64,000 nucleotides of DNA from Budorcas taxicolor (lineage: Eukaryota; Chordata; Mammalia; Artiodactyla; Bovidae), in NCBI RefSeq assembly GCF_023091745.1, contig NC_068915.1:36882001-36946000 (forward strand). Reading direction: 5' to 3'. Both the position numbers and the translations under genes were made by a program. Shown here in pieces: positions 49,601-61,600 of the stretch. A model generated the notes under the pieces. The model was not told where the DNA came from. It saw only the letters and a program-made list of their open reading frames with translations, and did not search any database. Each line of letters opens with the position of its first letter. The stretch's first letter is position 1.

Positions 49601-52600
49601 CAAGGTCCCAGCCAATGAGGGCTTCCCTGGTGGCTCAGAGGTTAAAGCGTCTGCCTGCAATGCAGGAGACCCGGGTTCGATCCCTGGGTCCGGAAGATCC
49701 CCTGGAGAAGGAAATGGCCACCCACTCCAGTATTCTTGCCTGGAGAATCCCATGGACCGAGAAGCCTAGTAGGTTACAGTCCACGGGGTCACAAAGAGTC
49801 GGACACGACTGAGCGACTTCACCACCACCAGCCAATGAGACAAAGATAAGGAGAGAAAAAATAATATTTTTTTCCTTCCCTACAAGTGCCTCCTACCTCA
49901 ACCCTCTTTGGACTTTGGTGTGAGAAAAAAATCGTTACTGTGTGAATAAGCCATTGAGATTTTGAAGTTGTTTGGAGGACCTTATGTTTGGAAGAGGTAA
50001 TCAAGACGATGTTGCCCCTTAAACTGGACCTGGGCAATCAAAGCCTCCTCACCCACTCCCACGTGTTTCGAATACATGCTCTGCCCACTGTTCCCAGAGT
50101 GGATGTGTTCCAAGGACCCTGCCTTCAGAGAGTAAGGTATTCTGAGACCATCTGGATGGTATATGTGACCGAACCCAGCCGTTAACACCTCTGTAGGAAC
50201 TTGAAGATTCCGGGGGTTGGGTGTAGAGACTTACTCATCTTGGTATCACCCAAGACAAACCTTGTAAGTTCCCTGGTTTATTAAACCTGCCACCTTCCAA
50301 TCTGGAGTGGCTGCCTCTTTCTTCAGTCTTTCCTGGTCCTCTGATCACAGGAGCCAGTTTCTGAACCAAGTTTATTTATTCTAACAGATCTTAGATACTC
50401 TTTAACTATGAACGTCTGCCTCTACATAAGGATTAAGTAAGAAGACACATGATACAATAAACTGTGAAGTACTGTATATTATTGTTATTATTACATTAGT
50501 GTTCTTGTAATTTGTTTTTTCATATGTTCAGAAGAACATGACTTTTGTTGAATGCTATTAGGTATACATGAGAAAGGTGTACAAAGTCAAATAACATCAA
50601 AATAGGGTCAAAAAAGGTAGATTTCTTTTGGTGTATAACATCACAGAGTCTTTGATTTACTTGTGTGAATCATGACATCATAATAATATGCAGTGTTCCC
50701 AAAGTTGCTTCACTAAGAGCCCCTCTTCATAGAGTGTTCTGCAAAACTAATGTATCTTAGCACTTATATTGGGAAGAGCACACCAAGTAATCTCCCACAT
50801 CACCTAAATATTTTCATTAAAAATATACTTGATCACATTTACTATTCTTACTTTTTCACTTTGAAAATTAAAATAGTTTCTACTGCATATTAAGAAACCC
50901 TCTCCCCCTTTCCCTTCAAAATGTATGGACCCACAACAGTATAAAGATGATTTTAAACTGAAGACGTCAGAGATACAGCTAATAGAAGAGTGAACGAAAG
51001 GAAGCTTTCAGAACTTTCCTCATCTGACTAAAGGCAGAGGCTTTAAGAATGAAGCAGCCATAAATCTCCCCCTAACTGGACAGGCAAGTGAGCTACACTG
51101 CCAGGGACAAGACCCTGCACTTGCGCTTGGATGAGACATTGCATAAACAAACATTATTGCAAACTATCCTGTCTTCCATGTATCCCCCTAAAAGCCCCTC
51201 TGTTTCCCTGAAAAGTTCGTTTGTTTTCTCATAGAAGCCCCTTCTCCCCTTTCGCTAAAATTGGACATGAGTTTGAGTAAGCTCCAGGAGTATGATGGAC
51301 AGGGAGGCTGCAGTCCATGGGGTTGCAAAGAGTCAGACATGACTGAGCGACTGAACTGAAGACTGGAGTGGGTTGCCATTTCCTCCTCCAGCAGATCTCC
51401 CTGATTTCCCTAGGGATTGAACCTGCATCTCTTGTGTCTCCTGCATTGCCAGGTGGATTCTTTACCACTAGTGCCACCCGGGAAGCCCTGGAAAATAAAA
51501 TGCCAGCACCTAAATCAGTAGTATTTCTCCTTGTGGCTCAGATGGTAAAGCATCTGCCTGCCATGTGGAAGACCTGGGTTTGATCCCTGGATTGCGAAGA
51601 TCCCCTGGAGAAGGAAATGGCAACACATTCCAGTATTCGTGCCTGGAGAATTCCATGGACAGAGGAGCCTGGTGGGCTACAGTCCATGGGGTCTCAAAGA
51701 GTCGGATACAACTGAGCAACTAACACACACACGCAATATAGTAACTGCATAATAAACACTAGCCCCTCCTCTATCACACTTCTATTTCACTCAACTCCTA
51801 AGAGAATTAACTGTTCCTGTAAAGAAATTCTATTGCTCTATTTCTAAAGTGAATATTGGTTATTACCATCAAAGAAATCCATTCTTTTTCTGTTAACTTC
51901 TTGAAGGTATCTCTTGCCATTTCTAAGTCCACATCAATGGAAATCATTTCTCCAGGTTCTCTTTGGATGCAGGAAATGCAAAAATAAATAAACAGATTAA
52001 AATAATATTCCTAACTTCATATATCATTATGTTTGCATTCTTTTGAAATCATCGATTTACTTTGCACCAAAAGTTGTTTTTTTTTTTTAAGTTTATGTTT
52101 TCCTAAAAGAAAACAGGTAACAATTTATTATCTCAAGTTTGGACAGTTAATAGCAAAAGTTTACATGCTGTGTCTGAGAACTGAAATCATTTACCCTTAC
52201 ACTCAGCCTGCACACTGGGAATTGAAACTCCCTAATCCCACCTATTTTACCATCTATATTTACATTACTTTGGGATTCCACTGTTTCATTAGCATGACTT
52301 TACTATTCCAAGACACTCCTGCCCAAGCCAATGGCTTGACTGTTCACTTGAGGAACTTCCTGAAAAGACCCATTAACTCCTCTATGGAACACAATCAACA
52401 GTTTATGCTCTAAAATTCTTTGCACCTCTTGTCTCAAAATCCTTGCCTTGATGTTTCCATCTGTCCTGGATTATGGTACCTTTCCTCAATCCTAATCAAA
52501 TCCCCAACCCTCCCCTCCCACATTGAAAAGACCTGCCTTATTCCAAATTGCTAAAAATTGGATTTTTAAAAATCCAAACCTGGCCATGCCCCTCAGAAAT

Positions 52601-55600
52601 ACTACCAAGGCTTTGTCTAAGTGTGGCATTTCCCTGGGTTGTGTTGATAATATTTGAGGAGCCTGCATTCTATATAACAATTTGTCTTTATAACGTATTA
52701 TTTAAAAATATTTCCTGTTTATTGGATTAACCAAGCAATTGTAATACTAGGGCTTTAGCATTCATGCAAGTACTAAAACAAAGTACTGTAAGTTTCCCTT
52801 TAAAATAAATTTTCCTTTGCAACCTTTGGCATCTTAAGATCAAACCTTGAGATTTCTCACTTGGGGAAGGGAGCATGGAAATTTTAGAAAGCTAATATTC
52901 TTAGTGTAGAAAAGATTATCCTCTACGTAGTGAGAACTTAAGGCTACAGTGGGGAAGAAAGAGAATGAGTTGCATGGTAGAATCCCCTCCTTTGCTGCCT
53001 GGAAGGACAGAAAGAAGAGGAAGGCAAATGGGAGAGAAAGGGAGCAGAGAGAAGCAACGTCTTAATTTCTCATCTCCTGCCTTTGGCTACATAAGTGGAG
53101 ACAAACAGGGATGCCTTGTGGGACTCTCAAATGATAACTGCCTCATGACCTGTGGAGGTTAGAAGAGGGGGTGAAGGAAGCCATGACATTCAGCTTCCCT
53201 GGGCTTCTCTGGTTCCCAGGTGAAGCCTCTGGATCCAGCAGTTCCTCCAGTCTCACTGAGGAGTGGCTGAGAATGCAGCTGGGTTAAGAACCAAAGCTGA
53301 GAAATACCTGCAATAGGGAGTAAGTGAATACAGAGTACCGCCTAGCGGCGGTTGTGTACAGGTACCTTCTGAACCTGTGAGCCAACCTGAGGCCAAGTCA
53401 ACAAGGGAGGGACAGGACATGACCTAGCAAAGGAGGACTGGCAGGAGTTTCCACCAGCTGCAAGCTGACCTGTAGTCATCAGCCTCCAGAGAAGACAGAG
53501 GGCAGCCTAATGTTAGTTGCTCAGTCATGTCCGACTCTGCAACCCCATGGATTACAGCCCTCCAGGCTCCTCCATCCATGGAATTTTCCAGGTAAGAATA
53601 CCGGAGTGGGTTGCCATTTCCTTCTCTAGGGGATCTTCCCAATCCAGGGATCGAACCCGGGTCTCCCGCATTACAGGCAGACTTTTTACTGTCTGAGCCA
53701 CCAGGTAAGCCCGAGGGCAGCCTAGGGGCGCCTTTATGCTGCTACCCACCCCACTCCCTTGTTATTGCTAAATTAATTATACAAGGAGGCCATCACACTG
53801 CAGTGGATCTCAGGCCACAGTGGCCTATAAAAGCAAACCAAAATCTAAGCCTATAAATTCCTCAGAGTTATGAAATCAAAGCCTAAGGACAACCAATCAA
53901 AAAACAAACAAAAAAAGCCAACTAGGCTTTAAGCTATAGCTAATCAAATGCTTCCTTTCTTTCTGCGCCTTCTCTATGTCTTTCCCTGAGCTCTTGCCGC
54001 TGGAGCTCTCAAGCAATTCCAAACTGGTGCTGTGTGATTCAAATCGATGTTCACTCTAATAAACTCTTACAATTTTTAATCTGCCTCACTTTATCTTTAA
54101 GTCATTCCCAGGTATATTACTGGAGATCAAACAGGGAGGGGAAGGAACAGTTGACCAAGTGTTCAGCACTTAACAGAGGAAATGTTTAAACTACTCAGAT
54201 CAAGTGTCAAACCAAGTAGCAGAGAACTTGGACTCTCCTCTGTGATAGTAAGACTGTTAATAGTTAAAGATAAAATAAATAAGATCTGTTTTCCTTACTG
54301 AGCTCACAATAAGACCTTCAAAGTACAGCCCAGGCCTCTACGTGCAAAAGCGAAGTTAGAATGAATTGATCACTCCTGAAAAAAACACCATTCTTGTCAA
54401 TCAGATAACACAGGAGGGCAGGGCAGAGGAACAATGTAAATTAGAGATTACAATTTGTAGTAGTCCAATGGGAAATTTCTTTATAAAACAGAAGAATTCT
54501 GTAACAATCCATGGAGTTTTCTGTGTTGGATTTTTGGTTCATAGATAACAAAATTCACAAATTAAAATGACTGAGTCTAAATATTTCATTTAAAATATTC
54601 TCCAGTGTTTTAAATAAAGGTAAGTCTCTTTAAATAAAGGTAATATAAATATTACCTCTTCTTTAAAAAACTTGCAGTCAGACAAGCGGGAGATGAAAAT
54701 ATCACTCTAATTTCACTGCAAAAATAATAAAATAAGGTTAAGTCACAACATACTACTAGCACATTCCTTTTATCTTACTCAGTATATAACTGGTGATGTG
54801 GAATCATTAATAACGATAATAACTGCTCTGTTAAGAATTTTCCAAATTCTTGCTATACTTTGTGCATGGTGTGCTAGATCTCATAAAAATCCTTCATAGC
54901 TGATTTGATCAAGTCATCTAGATTTAAATAAAATCTACCCTTTTGAAAACAGAAATTTGTGGAGCTGCAGAGAATAAACTGCTGCTGCTGCTGCTGCTGC
55001 TTAGTCACTTCAGTCGTGTCTGACTCTGTGCGACCCCATAGACGGCAGCCCACCAGGCTCCCCTGTCCCTGGGTCTCCAGGCAAGAATACTGGAGTGGGG
55101 TGCCATTGCCTTCTCCAGAGAATAAACTGTGAAGCTATAAAGAGTCAGTCTTGGGGATGGCTTTGTGGGACAGACAGAAAGCATTTTTGATTCACTCCTG
55201 AATTTCCTTCACCTATCAAAGTACCTGGCACATTGTACATCTTCAATATAGCCCTGTTAAATGAAGAATCAGTGAATATGTCAATGACTTCTTCAAACTA
55301 CAGATGGTTTAAATCAAGATTAAAATGCAAATAATTTAATGACAAAGCCAAACCCTCTCTCTTATGTTTAGGATAAAATGAACCAAGGCTTCAGAACCAA
55401 GTAAAAGTGGTTTCTACTTTATCAGATAGAGCCACCTCTTAGCCACTTCATCTTCTATACTTCCTCTTGCCACTGCCATCCATTTTTCTGTCAGAGACTG
55501 GTTAATTCGGCTTATTTCTGGCAGGGTTTTCCTGGAAACACCGGTGGAACTAGTATCCTTCTAGGAAGAAAAAAAAAGAACGATCAGGAAAATACACACA

Positions 55601-58600
55601 CACCAAGTAGTAAGACACAGGTGGGAGACACATCGAACCTTCTCAGGCAGTGGGATTCGGTGGGAGGAGCCTTGGCATCAGACTGGCTGGCTGTTCCATT
55701 TCCCAGCCTGGGCCACTTTGATTGGTTTGAGCCTGCTTTATTGTTTAAAAAATGAAACAACACAAAAGAATTGAAAACAGAGACTCAAACAGATATGTGT
55801 ATGACAATATTCATTGCAGCATTATTTACAATAGCCAAAAAGATGGAAACAACCCATGTCCAGCTGCAGCATCAATGGATGGATATGGAATATTGTGTGC
55901 TCAGTTTGTTAGTCATGTCCAACTCTTTTGAGCCCGTAGACTACAGCCCACCGGGCTCCTCTGTCCATGGAATTCTCCAGGCCAGAATACTGGAGTGGGT
56001 TGCCATTTTTCTCCTCCAGGGAATCTTCCCAACTCGAGGACTGAACTGGTATCCTTTACATCTCCTGCGCTGGCAAGCAGATTCTTTACCACTAGTGTCG
56101 CCTGGGAAGCCCACACGGAATATGACTCAGCCACAAAAGGAAGGGCGTTCTGACACATACTGCAACATGGATGAACTTTGAAAACATTATGCTGCATGAA
56201 ATAAGTCCAATACAAAACCATGATTCCACTTATACGAAACAGGCTAATTGATAGAAAGGATATTAGACTGTACTTGGGGTCAGGGGTAGGGGAGAACTCA
56301 GAGTTATTATTTAATGGTTAAGAATTTCTGCTTGAGGGGGAATAAAGAATTTCTGCCTGGGGTGATGAAGAGTTTTAGAGATGGTTAGTGGCCATGGTTG
56401 GGCTTCGCAGGTGGCACAGTGGTAAAGAATCTGCCTGCCAATGCAGGAGATGCAGGAGACACGGGTTCAATCCCTGGGTCAGGAAGATTCCCTGGAATAG
56501 GAAATGGAAACCCGCTCCAGTATTCTTGCCTAGACAATTCCATGGACAGGGGAACCTGGTGGGTTAGAGTCCATGGAGTCACAAAGAGTCAGACATGACT
56601 AAGTGACTGAGCAAAACAATGGTGATGACTGTAACATTGTGAGTACAATTAATACCACTGAATTGTACATTTTTAAATGGTTAAAATAGCAGATTTTATG
56701 TTATGTATGTTTTACCACAGTTAAAAAGTGAGTTAACAATAACCACCTCTCTGGGCTCCCGTGAAGACTAAAATATATTGGGTATACAAAGCCTTTCAAT
56801 TATAGGAAGTACTGAATAAAGACTAGCTTCTTTCAGCCCTTTAATCATCCAGAGAGTTTTGCTTTTGTATCAGGGGCTTTCAAACTTATAACAGAATCAT
56901 CTGGTGATCTTGTTAAAGCAGGGCCCATCCTCACAGTTTCTGATTCAATGGTCAGGAGTGGAGCTCAAGAATTTATATAGAGCAAATTCCTAGGGGATGC
57001 TGATGCTGATGCTGCCAATTTGGGAGCTACACTTTGAGAACCGTGGTTCTCTACAATATTTGAAGACAAATGGTTCAGTCAGAGGTGTCAGAGAAATCGG
57101 GGAAAAAAAATCTGTCTTTAATATATTATTTGAAAGACATCAGTGCTATGACTCCATATTATACCTCTGCTTTTGCTAAATTTATAATAAATCAGAATTT
57201 TGCATCACTTCTGTTTAATGCTTAACTAAAGACCTCTTGAGTCAGACACGACTGAGCGACTGAACTAAGAACTAAAGACCTCTTGAGAAAGACGTATAAC
57301 CATAATTCCCTTCACTTTCTTGATCTGAGTCCTGAGTGTCCCCTGGAGTTCAGTCATAAGGAAGTTTTTTTCCTCCAACATCCCAGGAACCTCAGGACAA
57401 TGAGGTGCTCCATATTGGCACTCACAGACCATTTCTTCTGCTTTCTTCTTCAAAATCTCGGCTCTTCGTAAGTACGTGACATTAGACTATATCACCCGCC
57501 TCCCTTTCTTCTATGATAATCACCTGCCAAAGTCCTAGGCACTACCCTTCAATAATTGAAAACTTAAGCATCTTGTTGACTGTCTTCCTCTGCACAACCA
57601 TGCCTGTCACCATTCTTTCCGTCATTCTTGGCAACTTCAGAATTAATGAGCATGATTTATTTCCCTCCATGACCTCTCAACTCTTGATCTTATCTGCACT
57701 CTCTTCCTCTGCTCCATGTTAGCTACCCAGGCCCTGGATCAGGGTTTCTAAACTGACTCAGTCGACATTTTGCATCAGATAACCCTTTTTGTGGCAGCTG
57801 TCTTGTGCACTGTAGGATGTCTAGCAGCATCCCTGGCCTCTACCCATTAGACATTAGCAGCAGCCACCCCAACACTCGTGGCCCTCCCTCAGTTAGGACA
57901 ACCTAAACTGACGATAGACATTTCCAAATGTTTCCGGGAGTGCAAAATCACTCCTAGTGGATTGCCCCAGATACAGGTGATATTCTGTTCTTTATAATAT
58001 CAATAATTGTTCTACCTTCTAAGTATCTATGGGAAACATACTCCTCTCTGATCATCATACACCATCCTTCTACTTCACTGACTTCACAGTGGTACTCCAG
58101 TCTAACATTCTTTCATACGGAAATGAGTTAAGACTTTGGGGCTGTTGGGTTGAAATGAACGTATTCTGCATGTGGAAAGGACATGAATTGACTGGGGGCA
58201 GTGGCAGAACATTACAAACTGAGCGTTTCCCCCCTAAGTTCATATATTGGAATCCTAACCCCCAATGTGATGGTATTAGGAGGTAGGGCATTTGGGAGGT
58301 GATTGGGTCATGACGGGGAAGCCCTCAAGAATGGGACCAGTGTCCTTATAAAGACTCCAGAGAGCTATTTTGCCCTTGTCCCTTTTGCCATGTGAGGATA
58401 CACGGAGAAGAAGGTCATGTATAAACCGGAGGCAGGCTCTCGCCAGACATCAAATATGCTGTCATCTTTTTTAAGTCATACTGCATGGCTTATGGAATCT
58501 TAGTTCCCTGACTGGGGATCAAACCTGAGCCACGGCGAGAAAAGAATGAAGTCCTAGCCACTGCACTGCTAGGGAATTCCCAAACGTACCATTATCTTAA

Positions 58601-61600
58601 TCTTGGGGCTTTCCAGCCTCCAAAACTGTGAGAAATAAATTTTTGCTTATAAGCCACTCAATCTACAGTGTTTTGTTAATAGCAGCCAGAACAGACTAAG
58701 ACACTTATTTTAACAGTGGAACCCACTCCAACATTTTTTGAGGCCATTGGGCACTCCAATCTGTCAACTCTATTGTTTGTTCATTATCCATCACCCTCCT
58801 CATGTCTTACCCAGCTTAGATGCTATGGTCAGCACTATAATCAGTCCTTTACAAATACCTTTAAGTCTTCTGTCTTGAGTCACCTAGGAAAAGTCCACCT
58901 GTAGTTAATCTCAACTCTGAATTACTCCAAAGGAATCCAAGCAGCTTAACATCAGTGGAAAAAAACAAACAGTGCTGACTGACTTCACCATAAGCCTACG
59001 ACCACAGATTTCAAATGGACACTCTATACTGGCTAGTAATCTCCCACAATGTTCACTTTCTCACTCTGAGACATGATTGCACACATTCCTTTTATTCCTA
59101 AACCTGTAGCGATCATCCTCTGCTTCTCCAAGTTTTAGATAAGGATTGTATATCACTAACACCCCAAAAGATATCCTCTTCACTACAGGGGACTGGAATG
59201 CAACAGTAGGAAGTCAAGAGATACCTGGAATAACAGGCAAATTTGGCCTTAGAGTAAAAAACGAAGCAGGTCAAAGGCTAACAGAGTTTTGCCAAGAGAA
59301 CACACTGGTCATAGCAAACACCCTCTTCCAACAACATAAGAGAAGACGTTACACATGGACATCACCAGATGGTCAATACAGAAATCAGATTGATTATATT
59401 CTTTGCAGCCAACGATGGAGAAGCTCTATACAGTCAGCAAAAACAAGACCGGAAACTGACTGTGGCTCAGATCATGAACTCCTTACTGCCAAATTCAGAT
59501 GAAATTGAAGAAAGTATGGAAAACCACTAGACCATTCAGGTATGACCTAAATTAAACTCTTATGATTATACAGTGGAAGTGACAAATAGATTCAAGGGAT
59601 TTGATCTAATAGACAGAGTGCCTGAAGAACTATGGATGGAGGTTCATGACATTGTATAGGAGGCAGTGATCAAGACCATCCCAAAGAAAAAGAAATGCAA
59701 AAAGGCAAAATAGTTGTCTGAGGAGGCCTTACAAACAGCTGAGAAAAGAACAGAAGCTAAAGGGAAAGAAGAAAAGGAATGATATACCCATCTGAATACA
59801 GAGTTCCAAAGAATAGCAAGGAGAGATAAGAAAGCCTTCCTAAGTGATCAATGCAAAGAAATCAAGGAAAACAATAGAATGGGAGAGACTAGAGATCTCT
59901 TCAAGAAAATTAGAGATACCAAGGGAACATTTCATGCAAAGATGAGTTCAATAAAGGATAGAAACGGTATGGATCTAACAGAAGCAGAAGATATTAAGAA
60001 GAGGTTGCAAGAATACACAGAAGAACTGTACAAAAAAGATCTTCACGACCCAGATAACCATGATGGTGTGATCACTCACCTAGAACAAGACATCCTGGAA
60101 TGTGAAGTCGAGTGGGCCTTAGGAAGCATCACTACAAACAAAGCTAATGAAAGTGATGGAATTCCAGTTGAGTTATTTCAAATCCTAGAAGATGATGTTG
60201 TGAGAGTGCTGCACTCAATATGCCAGCAAATTTGGAAAACTCAGTTTTCATTCCAATCCCAAAGAAAGGCAATGCCAAAGAATGTTCAAACTACTGCACA
60301 ACTGCACTCATCTCACATGCTAGCAAAGTAATGCTCAAAAGTCTCCAAGTCAGGCCTTAACAGTACATGGGCCATGAATTCCAGATGTTCAAGCTGGATT
60401 TAGAAAAGGCAGAGGAACCATATATCAAATTGCCAACATCCGCTGGATCATCGAACAAGATCCAACGAGAGTTCCACAGAAACATGTACTTCTGTTTTAT
60501 TAGCTACTCCCAAGCCTTTGACTGTGTGGATCACAACAAACTGTGGAAGATTCTTAAAGAGATGGGAATACCAGACCACCTTATCTGCCTCCTGAGAAAT
60601 CTGTATGCAGGTCAAGAAGTAACAGTTAGAACTGGACATGGAACAACAGATTGGTTCCAAATTGGGAAAGGAGTACATTAAGGCTATATATTGTCATTCT
60701 GTTTATTTAACTTATATGCAGAGTACATCAGGTGAAATGCCAGGCTGGATGAAGCACAAGCTGGACTCAAGATTGCCAGAAGAAATAACAATACCCTCAG
60801 ATATGCAGATGACACCACCCTTATGGCAGACAGCAAAGAACTAGAGAGTCTCTTGATGAAAGTGAAAGAGGAGAGTGAAAAAGTTGGCTTAAAACTCAAC
60901 ATTCAGAAAACTGAGATCATGGCATCTGGTCCCATCACTTCATGGCAAACAAATGGGGAAACAATGGAAACAGTGACAGACTCTTACTTTTTTGGGCTCC
61001 AAAATCACTGCTGATGGTGATTGCAGCCATAAAATTAAAAGACCCTTGCTCCTTGGAAAAAAAAGCTATGAGCAACCTAGATAGCATATTAAAAAGCAGA
61101 GATATTATTTTGCCAACAAAAGTCCATGTAGTCAAAGCTATGGTTTTTCCAGTAGTCATGTATGGATGTTAGAATTGGACTATAGAGAAAGCTGAGCACC
61201 GAAGAATTGATGCTTTTGAACTGTGGTGTTGGAGAAGACTCTTGAGAGTCCCTTGGACTGCAAGGAGATCCAACCAGTCCATCCTAAAGGAAATTAGTCC
61301 TGAATATTCACTGGAAGGACTGATGTTGAAGCTGAAGCTCCAATACTTTGGCCACCTGATGCGAAGAACTGACTCATTTGAAAAGACCTTTATGCTGGGA
61401 AAGATTGAAGGTGGGAGAAGGGCAGACAGAGGACGAGATGGTTGGATGGCATCACTGACACAATGGACATGAGTTTGAGTAAGCTCTGGGAGTTGGCGAT
61501 GGACAGGGAAGCCTGGCATGCTGCAGTCCATGGGGTCACAAAGTGTTGGACATGACTGAGCAACTGAACTGAGCTGAACTGTACATCACTGAGAAAACGG

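Larger units (their letters stand above)
55770..56735 (+). repeat. Old L1 3' end split by two SINEs
   Basis: ATTCATTGCAGCATTATTTA at the left and ATGCTGCATGAAATAAGTCC, TTAAAATAGCAGATTTTATG at the right are one L1; SINEs interrupt at 55893-56113 (reverse) and 56399-56622 (direct). Confidence 0.78.

Noticed and set aside
59146..61472. Open frames for endonuclease and reverse transcriptase on the plus strand
   Set aside because: A 5'-truncated BovB copy with stops and frame breaks; annotated as a mobile element.
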